NCBI GenBank assembly: GCA_002710685.1
Contig: PALD01000034.1
Span: 41,052-105,051 of the forward strand
Direction: 5' to 3'
Length of the DNA: 64,000 nucleotides
From: Cytophagaceae bacterium
Lineage (GTDB): Bacteria > Bacteroidota > Bacteroidia > Flavobacteriales > Flavobacteriaceae
Notes under the pieces: model-generated
What the model saw: the letters and a program-made list of their open reading frames with translations, nothing else
What the model was told of the DNA's origin: nothing
Database searches by the model: none
Translations under genes and position numbers: made by a program
In this document: piece after piece, positions 7,965-17,194 of the stretch
How the letters are laid out: every line of letters starts with the position of its first letter
How positions within the stretch are numbered: position 1 is the first letter of the stretch

Positions 7965-9545
7965 CTAATTACCAGTGATGGATTCTTCTATTTTATATGT
8001 CCGTTTACCAGTGTAGGTCTGGCCATATTGGTCAGTGGCCTTGATTTCTATGGTATGTTCCCCCAGCTCGAGTTTTGTGGGGATGTTGCCACGCCATAGG
8101 TGCTCACAGTTGATGGGGTTGCTACTACGGCGTCCCGGCATCATTTTATCTGCCAGGTCCCACTCATAGACGAGGGCCACATAACTGGGGTCAGGCTCTT
8201 CCATATAGCTCATTTTTTTCCATTCGCCACCATCCACACGGTAGAAAACCTCATCACCTTCGGTACCCATGAAGAAGTTGGTGAAAATACCAGCTTTCGT
8301 GGGGCGGCCCTGGGCCACCACCTTAGGGGCAAAAATCTCCATTTGGAATTCTTTGGGCTTGCCCGCAACCTTATAGTCGGTCATGTATTCATTGCCGTTG
8401 AAATGGATAAAGGCATACCCCTTGGGCGTTCCATCACGCATCACGGCAATGGGCGTGCCATCAGGGCCCAGCTTGCCACTGTACCAGTCTCCGCTGGTGG
8501 TGCCCACATTGTATTCATGGTGTGGTTTCTTGCCTTTCCAGCCCTGGCTTTCGCCAAAGAAATCCTGACGCTGTATATGGGTGTGTGCCGAAAGGGTCAA
8601 GTTGTGCTCAAAGGGCAGCAACAGGTCAAAGAGACGCTGCCTGTCTTCATCTCGGAAGCTGTCACCATCACCCTCCTCGCTCAACGGGATGTGGTAGGAC
8701 ACAACCACCAGGTAATCCTTGGGCACAAACCTGAGGTCGTTTTCCACAAAGTTGAGCTGGTCCTCACGGAAACCACCCCAGTATCCCTCATGGTCACGTG
8801 GGTCAGGATAAAGGATGTCATCAAGCACGATAAAATGCACCTTGCCATAATTAAAAGCATAATTGGAAGGGCCAAAGTGTGCGGTAAAGCTATCGTCACT
8901 GTCCTTTTCATCCTTGGCATCAAAGTCCATATCGTGGTTGCCCATCACGTTGAACCATGGGATGCCTATCTTTTTCATGACCTTTTTATAAGGAGCATGC
9001 AGGTCAAGGTTGTTCCCCACGATATCACCCAGGCTCATGCCAAAGGGAATGTCCTGTATACCCTCTACCTCGCTCACGATACCCTTTTCAAACCAGTCCA
9101 TGTCCTGCATGGTATAGGGTTGTGGGTCGCCAAAGATAAGTGCGGTAAACTTCTCGTTTTCTTCAGCTGGCAGGACGGCAAAATCAAGTTTTCTGGGGGC
9201 CTTGCCCGTGGGCGCGATACCCTTAAACTTGAGTTGAGGTGAACCCGCAGGCCGGTGAATCCTGAAGAACTGGGGGATGTTGAGGTCATCCACCGGTAGG
9301 GCATAGCCCGTGGGCTTGATGACCGCGATGATGTTCTCATCGCCCAGGGACAGTTCATACATACCCTTATCATTTGTTTGTACCACCTGCTCCCCATTGG
9401 TCACTGATACGTTGGAAAGTACCTCTTCCTTACGGTCCTTTTTACCATTACCATTAGCATCTACATACACATAGCCCTTTACGGTTTGCTGTGCCGTGAG
9501 TTGGCAGCTAAAAGCTATACCGGCAATAATCAATAACTTTTTCAT
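7965..9545 (-). CDS. Secreted calcineurin-like metallophosphoesterase, three-domain
   Basis: A 526-residue exported protein (signal peptide to about residue 19, TAQQ). It has the three-part layout of Bacteroidota calcineurin-like phosphoesterases: an N-terminal beta domain (about 20-125, starting VKGYVYVDANGNGKKD), a metallophosphatase core (about 133-370) and a C-terminal beta domain. Metal and catalytic motifs are visible: GDPQ (D140), GDIVGN (D174), GNHD (N203-H204), SYHIPL and SAHTHIQ. It would cleave phosphomono- or diesters in the periplasm. It follows SusD by 25 bases and is probably the third gene of the SusC/D operon, which implies that the imported substrate carries phosphate. Confidence 0.9.
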   Translation of the reverse strand: MKKLLIIAGIAFSCQLTAQQTVKGYVYVDANGNGKKDRKEEVLSNVSVTNGEQVVQTNDKGMYELSLGDENIIAVIKPTGYALPVDDLNIPQFFRIHRPAGSPQLKFKGIAPTGKAPRKLDFAVLPAEENEKFTALIFGDPQPYTMQDMDWFEKGIVSEVEGIQDIPFGMSLGDIVGNNLDLHAPYKKVMKKIGIPWFNVMGNHDMDFDAKDEKDSDDSFTAHFGPSNYAFNYGKVHFIVLDDILYPDPRDHEGYWGGFREDQLNFVENDLRFVPKDYLVVVSYHIPLSEEGDGDSFRDEDRQRLFDLLLPFEHNLTLSAHTHIQRQDFFGESQGWKGKKPHHEYNVGTTSGDWYSGKLGPDGTPIAVMRDGTPKGYAFIHFNGNEYMTDYKVAGKPKEFQMEIFAPKVVAQGRPTKAGIFTNFFMGTEGDEVFYRVDGGEWKKMSYMEEPDPSYVALVYEWDLADKMMPGRRSSNPINCEHLWRGNIPTKLELGEHTIEIKATDQYGQTYTGKRTYKIEESITGN

Positions 9546-9570
9546 TTTCTATGTTTAGTGAATTGGTTGT

Positions 9571-11004
9571 TTATTCATCCCACCATACGGGTGTGTTGAT
9601 ATCATCGGGCCCTCCCAGGAGCTCAATGGCTGCCTGATAGTTTGTATTGTTGTTTACCTGCACATCAGATGGATAATAAAAACGCACGGGCATGATACCA
9701 TCATTGAGCATGGCAGGGGTCGTGGGCAATTCCGGGAAACCGGTACGGCGGTACTCAAACCATTGTTGATAGTCCACAAAGTACAATGCATAGTACTTTT
9801 GAAAAAGGATTTTTTGCAAGGTGCCGTCATATTCTGCCAGTGGGTTTGTAAAATAATCCCCGGGAAGCTCGGCCCCCAGTTGTTCCATCGCGGCGGTCAC
9901 ACCGTTCTCATAATGGGTCACTGCATCGCTGGTAAAGCCTCTTTGTGCCATTTCGGCCTTGATGAACTCCACCTCTGCATAGGGCAGTAGATAGATAAGC
10001 ATGGGGTTGGTCACCTGCTCGATATTAAAGGTTGAGGCATTGTAATCAAACTGAGATTCAGGACCATCGTACGCGCTGGGTATACCCTTGTAGCCTATGT
10101 TGTTATTGTCGACATCCGTGGCCATGGTAGAGATTATGGGCCTCCTGGGGTCTTCAAGGGCATTGAGGTTATCTATAAAGTAAGATGCAATCTTTGTGCT
10201 AAGCCTAAAATCCTGTGGGCGTCCCCAGGGTGAAACATTAGGCGTGACGCCAGTGACCTCCAGTATGGCAGATTCATCAGTGCTCTCAAAAACAGGGTAG
10301 GCATCTGGGTTGTTGATCATGGATGCCAACTTTTGAAACGCCTGGGTCTCGCTGCGGTTTGAAATGCGGAGCAACAGGCGCATGTGCAATGAATTGGTAA
10401 ACTTTTGCCAGCGCTCAACATCGTTGTGAAACAAGATGTCATCAGCATACACCATACCGTCGCTAAGGTCATATAGTGTATTGGCACGCTCCAGGTCTTC
10501 CAGGATGGAGGTGTAGATAGACTCTTGACTGTCAAAGGTGGGGTAAAAGTTACCGCTCTCCCCACTGGCCGCTTCAGTATATGGCACGGGGCCAAAAAGG
10601 TCTGTAAGGTTGCTCATTACCCATGCCTTAAGGGTAAGAGCTATGGCTTCATAATTGCCATCCTCAGCACGTACCGAAGCTTCTTCCATCTCCTTGATGT
10701 TGTTCAACCATTTATAATAATTGTACCAGGAAGAGTTACCTATGTTCTGGCTCACATCATAGCGGTGCAACCCCCCCGAAACACTGGGAAAGGGCAGGGA
10801 TACCTGCATGAGGTTGAAGGTTATGGCATCTGCACGGTCAGCATTGTGCGTTGCAAGGCCATAGATGATTGGGTTTATCAACGTGCCCGGGCTTATCTGG
10901 GCAATGCGGTTGGGGTCTTCGTTTACATCTTCAAAGTCACCCGTACAGGAAACCAAGATTGCCAGTAAAACAAAATATAGACTTGTTGTTTTTAATGTTT
11001 TCAT
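9571..11004 (-). CDS. SusD/RagB-like outer-membrane nutrient-binding lipoprotein
   Basis: A 477-residue lipoprotein (Cys 20 in AILVSC). It has the features of the SusD-like group with the N-terminal motif DFEDVNEDPNRIAQISPGTLINP and the C-terminal FEYRRTGFPELP. SusD-like proteins cap the partner SusC channel and grip the substrate at the cell surface. Its ATG lies 9 bases after the SusC stop, as usual for translationally linked pairs. This is a different SusD branch from the two SusD proteins of the mannan locus and matches a substrate that is processed by phosphoesterases. Confidence 0.93.
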   Translation of the reverse strand: MKTLKTTSLYFVLLAILVSCTGDFEDVNEDPNRIAQISPGTLINPIIYGLATHNADRADAITFNLMQVSLPFPSVSGGLHRYDVSQNIGNSSWYNYYKWLNNIKEMEEASVRAEDGNYEAIALTLKAWVMSNLTDLFGPVPYTEAASGESGNFYPTFDSQESIYTSILEDLERANTLYDLSDGMVYADDILFHNDVERWQKFTNSLHMRLLLRISNRSETQAFQKLASMINNPDAYPVFESTDESAILEVTGVTPNVSPWGRPQDFRLSTKIASYFIDNLNALEDPRRPIISTMATDVDNNNIGYKGIPSAYDGPESQFDYNASTFNIEQVTNPMLIYLLPYAEVEFIKAEMAQRGFTSDAVTHYENGVTAAMEQLGAELPGDYFTNPLAEYDGTLQKILFQKYYALYFVDYQQWFEYRRTGFPELPTTPAMLNDGIMPVRFYYPSDVQVNNNTNYQAAIELLGGPDDINTPVWWDE

Positions 11005-11013
11005 CCTTGTGAA

Positions 11014-14000
11014 TTATAAGTTTACTCTAAGGTTCATTCCATAGGTTGCAGGCGAGGGCATCTGGCCCATCTCGATACCTGGCAAGATTGTACTGCCGTT
11101 AAGGGCTGCTGTCTCTGGGTCATAAATGGGGAAGTCAGTCACCATGATCAGGTTTCTGCCATACACTGAAAGGTTGAGTGACTTGATACCTGACCTGCCC
11201 AGGAAGCTTTTGGGAAAATTATAGGCCAGGGAGACCTCCCTGAGCTTAAGGTATGAGGCATCAAATGAGTTTGACTCCACATTGGCCCTGCGATAATACC
11301 GGTTGTACCAGTCTGGTGTTACCGCCTCTGTCGTGTTGGGAGAATAGGTTCCATCATCGTTGAGTACCACTCCGTCACCCACGATAACACCTTCTTCACG
11401 GCCCATAAAGTTAGACCTCAACTTGCCCTGCTGGGTAAGTTTATGGTGTGTTTGTGAGTAGATGATGCCACCATATTGCCCATCAAGGGTGACGTTAAGT
11501 GTTAGGTTTTTATAGCTGAAACTATTGTAAAGCCCCGCTCTCCACTCTGGGCTGGCATCACCTATATATTGTATCTCATCAGGATACGCTGGGAGCCCGC
11601 CATTGTCATACACAATCTGCCCATCAGGAGAACGTACAAAGCCGTAACCATAGATTGCCGTTGTTGTTCCACCTACTTTTGCGATAAGCGTGGCATTGCC
11701 ACCACTTCCTATTTCCTGTTGCCCGTCAATGCCATCGGGCAGTTCAAGAACCTTGTTCCAGTTTTGGCTAAAGGTGAGGTTGCTGCTCCATTTAAACTGC
11801 TCGTTATTGATGACCTTGCCCCCCAGGGTAAGCTCAATACCACGGTTTCTTACCTCACCAGCATTCAATACCCCGCTACTGTACCCTGTCGTGATATCAA
11901 GGGGAACATTGATGATTTGGTTTTTTGTGGTGGTTTCATATACGGTGGCATCCAGGGTAACCCTACCCTTTAAAAAACGGGCCTCCACACCTGTCTCAAA
12001 ACTTGTGGTGATTTCCGGTTTAAAGTTGGCATTATACAAGGTTAATGGTACGGTGGCCGAACTTGCAAATGAATTCTGGCTGTAGTACTTAGAAGTCTTG
12101 TACGGGTCAGTATCATTACCCACCTGGGCAAACGAAAAACGGTATTTTAAGTAAGTGTCTTTGTTGAAGTTAAAAATGTCAGACATGATAAAACTGGCAT
12201 TTGCCGAAGGATAGAAAAAGGAATTGTTCTTCTTGGGCAAGGTGCTTGACCAGTCATTACGACCGGTAAGGTCAAGAAAAACCTGATTTTTATACCCTAG
12301 GGAAACAAGACCATATAAACTGTTGACCTTTCTGTTCTTGTCATAGGTCTGGATGATGGGGTTGTTGACCCCGTTGGAGAGCTTGTAGACCCCAGGTACC
12401 ACAAGGGCGTCCACCGAGGCATCCGTGCGGCGGTACCTATAATCCATTGCGTTGCCCCCGGCAGATGCCGAAATGTTCAGGTCTTTGGTAATATCAGTGT
12501 TATAGCTCAAGAGAAAATCAGAGTTTACTTCCTGTTTCCAGATATCCTGATTTTCATAATACCCCTGTGCATATCTGTTGATGCTGTATGGACGCTTGAG
12601 TTCGCGGTCCTGGTGGTAGGTGTTTAATGAGCTGCGAAGCATGAGTTCCAGCTTTGGCGCCAGGGTTATTTTCGTGTAAACGTTACCCACCATTTGATTG
12701 CTCTCCAGGGTGTTCAGGGCTTCATAGGCAATAAGGTAGGGGTTGTCTATGTAAGAACTAAAGGGCTGTATCTGCTGTATGTTTTCCTTACCATCTTCCC
12801 AGATGGGTTTGTACCAGTCCAGGTCAACATTAGGGTTTTGAAAAATCATGAAATACGCAATAGAACCATTGTTATAACCTGTACTGGGCAGGTTGTCACT
12901 GCTGCGGTTGTTGTAGTTGAGCACGCTACCTATCTTGATGGCCTTGGAGACCTGATAGTCTGCATTGATTGATGCCGTGATTCTCTCATAGCCCGTATTG
13001 GGCATGATCCATTCATTTTTAGTATGACCCACGGAGAGCCTCATGGAGCCCTGGTCATCACCTCCTTGTATGGAAACGTTGTTGTCAAAGGTCATGCCTG
13101 TTCTCCAGAAGGCTTTGCGGTTGTCCGGGTAAGCCCTCCATGGGGTGCGCTGTGTTCCCTGTGATTCGGTAAGTGGGTCATATTGAAAAAACTCCTGCCC
13201 CTCAAAGCGTGGTCCCCATGCGCTACTGGTGCTACCGGTATTAGGGCCATCTTCTGAAGCGCCATAGGAGTAATATGGATTGCCCTCAACATCAAAGCTC
13301 TTGCCCGTGCCCTGGCCATATTCATATTGCCAGTCTGGCCAGCGCTGAATCTTGTCAAAGTTTACCGAAGAGTTAATGGTAATGCCCAGTCCAGAATTTT
13401 TCTTGCCGGACTTTGTGGTGATGATAAGGGCACCATTTGCCGCACGGCTACCGTAAAGGGCAGTGGCCCCGGGACCTTTAAGTACGGTGACGCTCTCTAT
13501 ATCATCCAGGTTGAGGTCTGAGATGGCGTTACCATAATCAATGGGTGAATCATCTCCCGTATATGCTGTTGAAGAACCTGATGTGGTCATCTCGCTGTTG
13601 ACGGGCACACCATCTACCACGATCAAGGCATTGTTGCCGTTGGGATCTAGGGAGTTGTTGCCGCGCAGGGTGATCTGTTGTGAGTTCAGGGGGCCAGAAC
13701 CCGAAGAAACGATTGAGAGCCCCGCAACCTTGCCCTTGAGGCCACTGGACCAGTTGGTGGGCATGGCTTGAGATAGGTTATCGCTCTTGACCGTGGCCTG
13801 TGAGAACCCCAGTTTTTTCTCTTCTCTTTTAATGCCCAGGGCCGTCACGACTACCTCGTTGAGGGCATTGATGCTCTCACGCAGCGTGACATTGATGGGT
13901 TCTCCTATCGTGGCCGTCACGGTAGTGCTCTCAAACCCCACAAAAGAGATTTCAAGTTGTGCGGTAGTGTTGCTTACCTCTAGGGTAAAGTTGCCATCAA

Positions 14001-14457
14001 AGTCAGTCGTGGTGCCATTACTGGTACCCTTAACCACAACGGTGGCCCCGGGCAGGGCAAGGCCCTGGGGGTCCATCACCTTACCGCTCATGACCTGTTG
14101 CAGCGCAGTGGGGATGACAGTAATGGTCTTGTTGATGGTCTTGAACGCCAGCCCGGTCTTTTTGGTAATGTCTTCCAAGACCTCATCCAGGGGTTGCTGT
14201 TGTGTCGTGATGCTCAGGTACGTCCTGCTCTTGGTGATCTTGCCATCAAAGACAAATGTGAATTCAGACTGTTTCTCCACAGCATCAAAAAAGGTGGTGA
14301 TGTGTGCGTTCTTGAGGTCTAGTGTTACTTTTGTGTCCTCTAGGTTCTGGTCATTTGCCGGTCTTGCAAAGGCATGGCCCAGCAAGAGCATAAAGAGTGC
14401 CAGGTGCAGGGACTTCATGCGGGTTAACTTTTTAAAAAGTTGTAGTTTCGTGTTCAT
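11014..14457 (-). CDS. SusC/RagA TonB-dependent transporter with STN signalling domain
   Basis: A 1147-residue outer-membrane receptor, longer than the SusC proteins of the mannan locus because of an extra N-terminal STN domain (about residues 45-115: VTLDLKNAHITTFFDAVEKQ). STN domains talk to FecR anti-sigma factors, and an ECF sigma/FecR pair lies directly upstream. After STN come a carboxypeptidase-D-like beta-sandwich (about 118-205, GKVMDPQGLALPGATVVVKG), the plug with the SusC motif ALYGSRAANGALIITTKSG, and the 22-strand barrel ending in the usual aromatic strand (GMNLRVNL). It would import a ligand captured by SusD with TonB energy. Signal sequence is around residues 14-32. Confidence 0.95.
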   Translation of the reverse strand: MNTKLQLFKKLTRMKSLHLALFMLLLGHAFARPANDQNLEDTKVTLDLKNAHITTFFDAVEKQSEFTFVFDGKITKSRTYLSITTQQQPLDEVLEDITKKTGLAFKTINKTITVIPTALQQVMSGKVMDPQGLALPGATVVVKGTSNGTTTDFDGNFTLEVSNTTAQLEISFVGFESTTVTATIGEPINVTLRESINALNEVVVTALGIKREEKKLGFSQATVKSDNLSQAMPTNWSSGLKGKVAGLSIVSSGSGPLNSQQITLRGNNSLDPNGNNALIVVDGVPVNSEMTTSGSSTAYTGDDSPIDYGNAISDLNLDDIESVTVLKGPGATALYGSRAANGALIITTKSGKKNSGLGITINSSVNFDKIQRWPDWQYEYGQGTGKSFDVEGNPYYSYGASEDGPNTGSTSSAWGPRFEGQEFFQYDPLTESQGTQRTPWRAYPDNRKAFWRTGMTFDNNVSIQGGDDQGSMRLSVGHTKNEWIMPNTGYERITASINADYQVSKAIKIGSVLNYNNRSSDNLPSTGYNNGSIAYFMIFQNPNVDLDWYKPIWEDGKENIQQIQPFSSYIDNPYLIAYEALNTLESNQMVGNVYTKITLAPKLELMLRSSLNTYHQDRELKRPYSINRYAQGYYENQDIWKQEVNSDFLLSYNTDITKDLNISASAGGNAMDYRYRRTDASVDALVVPGVYKLSNGVNNPIIQTYDKNRKVNSLYGLVSLGYKNQVFLDLTGRNDWSSTLPKKNNSFFYPSANASFIMSDIFNFNKDTYLKYRFSFAQVGNDTDPYKTSKYYSQNSFASSATVPLTLYNANFKPEITTSFETGVEARFLKGRVTLDATVYETTTKNQIINVPLDITTGYSSGVLNAGEVRNRGIELTLGGKVINNEQFKWSSNLTFSQNWNKVLELPDGIDGQQEIGSGGNATLIAKVGGTTTAIYGYGFVRSPDGQIVYDNGGLPAYPDEIQYIGDASPEWRAGLYNSFSYKNLTLNVTLDGQYGGIIYSQTHHKLTQQGKLRSNFMGREEGVIVGDGVVLNDDGTYSPNTTEAVTPDWYNRYYRRANVESNSFDASYLKLREVSLAYNFPKSFLGRSGIKSLNLSVYGRNLIMVTDFPIYDPETAALNGSTILPGIEMGQMPSPATYGMNLRVNL

Positions 14458-14529
14458 TTTTTAAAAAAGGCTATAATGTTAGTTTATGGTCAACTTTCCA
14501 TCCCTGTTACCGCAGGGGTGGTTTTTTTC

Positions 14530-15477
14530 TTACTGTTCTTCTTTTTTTCTAATAAGGATTTGTTTTGGTGACTTATATTCAATCTCTAGGTTCTTCAGTA
14601 GGGCGATACTGGTCATGATGTTTTCAAGTTTTTCTTTCTTAAACTTTCCCGAAATGGTTTCCTGGCCTATTGTGGGGTCAGCAAAACCTATCTGTACGTC
14701 ATACCAGTTTTCAAGGATGGTGGCGGTATCTGCAAGGGTGGTTTCTTTAAGGGATATGATATTCTTGGTCCAGAGGATATCATCATCACTGTCTGCCGTG
14801 CTTACTTTCGCCGTAAGGCTATTGAAAAACTCTACCTGTTGATTTTTTATGAGGTGGATGAGGGTATCCACTTGCGTGGAACGTACGGCGACCTTGCCGC
14901 TGTTGACGCTTACCTTGATGCGGTCTTTGTCATAGCTGTTGATATTGAAGGAGGTGCCCAGTACGCGTACGGTCACATCGCCCATATTGACAGTAAATGG
15001 CCGGGTGGTATCGCGTGCCACGTCAAAGAAGGCCTCGCCCACAAGGGTAATGTGCCGCTTATCCTCAAAACTTGACCTGTAGGTGATGCTGCTGTTGCCG
15101 TTAAGGAAAACATGGGTGCCATCTTCAAGAATGATTTCTTTTTTCTCGCCCTTTGCGGCAAGCTGGGTAATTGTTTGCGCAGGCAGTAAAAAGATGGCGC
15201 TTAGCGTCAATCCCACCAACGCAACAAAAATGGCTGCTGCGCCCCAGTAAACTTTAGTATTTAAAGTCTTTACCGGGTTGCGGTCAAGCACTGAGCGGAG
15301 TATGCGGTCGCGCTGAGCGGGCGAGGTTTTGATGGGCAGGTCAGCATGTTCATGCTGCAACCGATCCATAAAATATTCTACCTGCTCCTGCTCTTTGTGC
15401 GTGGCGCTTTTATCAGCATATTTTAGGGCAATCTTTTTAAAGTCTTCTTGCTTCAAGATGTGTGTCTTTACAAGCAA
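14530..15477 (-). CDS. FecR-family anti-sigma factor
   Basis: A 315-residue inner-membrane protein: cytoplasmic sigma-binding N-terminus (about 1-80), one membrane segment (about 83-104, AAAIFVALVGLTLSAIFLL), then a periplasmic FecR domain containing EIILEDGTHVFLNGNSSITY and a C-terminal DUF4974-like part ending LEIEYKSPKQILIRKKEEQ. It holds the ECF sigma factor until the STN domain of the downstream SusC signals substrate binding. No ATG exists near the expected start; TTG at 15477 or 15456 must be used, as an ATG-only start (residue 32) would cut the sigma-binding helices. It lies between sigma and susC. Confidence 0.92.
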   Translation of the reverse strand: MLVKTHILKQEDFKKIALKYADKSATHKEQEQVEYFMDRLQHEHADLPIKTSPAQRDRILRSVLDRNPVKTLNTKVYWGAAAIFVALVGLTLSAIFLLPAQTITQLAAKGEKKEIILEDGTHVFLNGNSSITYRSSFEDKRHITLVGEAFFDVARDTTRPFTVNMGDVTVRVLGTSFNINSYDKDRIKVSVNSGKVAVRSTQVDTLIHLIKNQQVEFFNSLTAKVSTADSDDDILWTKNIISLKETTLADTATILENWYDVQIGFADPTIGQETISGKFKKEKLENIMTSIALLKNLEIEYKSPKQILIRKKEEQ

Positions 15478-15555
15478 GTCACATTTTTTTAGGGCAACAC
15501 GTAGTGCAAAAAATGCATTTAAAGGTTTGTTTAAATAGCGGTGTTTTTCTTAACC

Positions 15556-16134
15556 TTAATGAAACATTAAGGCAATGATTAGGGAAAGTTCGGCCGTATG
15601 GAGGTTAGAGCGTAAGTGGCTTAATGCGTCGCTTATGTGCTTCTCTACCGTGCGAATCGAGATATTGAGATGCTGTGCAATCTCTGAGTTTGAAAGGTCT
15701 TCAAAGCGGCTCAACATAAAAACCTTGCGGCAGCGGGGCGGAAGCTTGCTTATCTCGAGGTGTACACGTTGCTCAAGGTCATTAAACTCAAGTTGCTGTC
15801 CAGCGCGTGGCAGGGTGGGTATTTCTTCAAGTATGCTATCGTGAACCTTTGTGAACCTTAGGTCCCTGATGTGGTTTGCGATGCGGTATTTTACAGCTCT
15901 TAATAGGTAGGCTTCCAGGTTGATAATTTTCTGTACATCGGGCTTTTCCCAAAGGCTTATAAAGACCTCCTGAACGATATCTTCACATATTTTTTCTTTG
16001 CCATAGATGCGGTAGGCGTATGCGTAAAGGCGTGACCAGTACCGGTCAAAAAGGGCTTCAAAAGCCTTTTCACCCGCTGTGGGGAGCAGCTCTTGCAATT
16101 GAAAATCAGTGAGTGAGGAAAAGTCTTTATGCAT
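15556..16134 (-). CDS. ECF RNA polymerase sigma factor (FecI-like)
   Basis: A 192-residue sigma-70 family ECF factor. Region 2 spans about residues 10-90, with FEALFDRYWSRLYAYAYRIY and DIVQEVFISLWEK, and region 4 lies at about 125-180, with FMLSRFEDLSNSEIAQHLNISIRTVEKHI as the helix-turn-helix. It is of the type found next to SusC/FecR loci in Bacteroidota. It should direct RNA polymerase to the SusC promoter of this locus once FecR is triggered. 78 bases separate it from fecR, so the two are probably cotranscribed. It is not expected to serve the mannan locus, whose SusC proteins lack STN. Confidence 0.93.
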   Translation of the reverse strand: MHKDFSSLTDFQLQELLPTAGEKAFEALFDRYWSRLYAYAYRIYGKEKICEDIVQEVFISLWEKPDVQKIINLEAYLLRAVKYRIANHIRDLRFTKVHDSILEEIPTLPRAGQQLEFNDLEQRVHLEISKLPPRCRKVFMLSRFEDLSNSEIAQHLNISIRTVEKHISDALSHLRSNLHTAELSLIIALMFH

Positions 16135-16241
16135 GGCTTTTGCTTAAAAACAAATAACTCATTTTTCTTCGCTCACATCAAGTATGGAAGTTTAAGATTT
16201 GGTTAAGAAAAAGCAGGGTCTAGAGCGGGATTTAGATGATG

Positions 16242-16289
16242 GGGTGATTGAGCGGTGCCGATATCACCTTCAACGTTGCTCAATCACCC
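16242..16289. other. 12-base inverted repeat with a long loop
   Basis: GGGTGATTGAGC (16242-16253) pairs perfectly with 16278-16289 across a 24-base loop. It lies just after the SGNH hydrolase stop (minus strand) and before the sigma-factor promoter. There is no T-run, so it may be a terminator without U-tract or a regulatory hairpin. Confidence 0.5.
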
Positions 16290-16304
16290 AAAGGTCAAGA
16301 TGGT

Positions 16305-16985
16305 TTATTTTTTCATCGCTTTCTTGATGCCAGCTTCCACAAGGGGGGCCATGACCTTGTAACCTGCGGGAGTGGGGTGGACGCCGTCTTCAGTATATTT
16401 TGGGTCGAGACCCTGCTTGTCGTCAACCATGGCCTTAAAGTAATCCACAAGGGTCATCTTGTTTTTTTTGGCGTAAGCCGTAAGCATCTTATTGAGTTTT
16501 GCTACGGGCTCCACGGGATTTATTTCCTTTTTCCAGGGGAGAATATTAGAAGGGACAAGCGTACACAGCACCACCTTGATGTCATTTGCTCGGGCAATCT
16601 CAGCCATGGACTGTATGTTATTAAAGGTCTGTTCCACGGTCATGGGGCCGGTATTGCCCGCTATATCGTTGATGCCGGCAAGGATGACCACAACCTTGGG
16701 ATTGAGCTCAACTACATCTGGCCTAAAGCGTATGAGCATCTGTGGGGTGGTTTGCCCACCGATGCCGCGGTCAATGTAATGTGTGTTCTCAAAAAATTCT
16801 GGCATCTGGTACAGCCACCCCTCCGTGATGGAGTTGCCCATAAAGACCACGCGTTCCGCATCGGGCTTTAAGGCTTTTAATGAATCGTTGTGTGCCGCGT
16901 ATTTACCAAGGTTAGGCCAGTCTTGTGCCATGGCATGAGAAGTCGTTAGCAGTGTTAATCCTACAATCAAAAAGAAGGTTTTCAT
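16305..16985 (-). CDS. Secreted SGNH/GDSL-family esterase
   Basis: A 226-residue exported protein (signal peptide cut after AMAQ, residue 21). It has the SGNH blocks in order: VVFMGNSITEGW with the catalytic Ser 52, a Gly block (RGIGGQ), LAGINDI with Asn 106, and TEDGVHP with Asp 200 and His 203. Such enzymes remove acetyl or other acyl groups from carbohydrates. It is transcribed away from the GH127-type gene; the 209-base region between them contains a LacI-type operator (17069-17082). That supports a role in de-acylating the polysaccharide handled by the locus, as does its close likeness to sialate or acetylxylan esterases of PULs. Confidence 0.88.
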   Translation of the reverse strand: MKTFFLIVGLTLLTTSHAMAQDWPNLGKYAAHNDSLKALKPDAERVVFMGNSITEGWLYQMPEFFENTHYIDRGIGGQTTPQMLIRFRPDVVELNPKVVVILAGINDIAGNTGPMTVEQTFNNIQSMAEIARANDIKVVLCTLVPSNILPWKKEINPVEPVAKLNKMLTAYAKKNKMTLVDYFKAMVDDKQGLDPKYTEDGVHPTPAGYKVMAPLVEAGIKKAMKK

Positions 16986-17068
16986 AGAAAATATTATAAA
17001 TGTATATTGTACTTTTATTACTGTTCAGTAGTTTAAATATAATTCATTTATCCTAGTCCATACAGTTT

Positions 17069-17090
17069 TTAAAACGTTTTAGTTTATTTG
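17069..17090 (+). promoter_or_regulatory. LacI-type operator and weak -7 box upstream of GH127 gene
   Basis: Operator TTAAAACGTTTTAG (17069-17082) is followed at once by TTTATTTG, which is aligned with the -7 boxes of the three stronger copies. No TTG lies at the matching -33 place, so the promoter is weaker or needs help. It sits between the divergent SGNH and GH127 genes. Confidence 0.65.
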
Positions 17091-17194
17091 TGATTTACAT
17101 GACTATTTTGATTGATAATTCATGAATCGCTATTGCAAATTAATTAAAAATCAGAATTTCAAACATTTACACACCCGTTGATACTTGCCTGTAT

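Noticed and set aside
8100..9242. Long open frame (380 codons, plus strand) antisense to the phosphoesterase gene
   Set aside because: The minus-strand frame has complete metallophosphatase motifs; the plus frame has no recognisable domain and is a by-product of codon bias.
13787..14464. 225-codon plus-strand frame opposite the STN-SusC gene
   Set aside because: Low-complexity Ser/Val/Leu product lying wholly inside a clear SusC gene.
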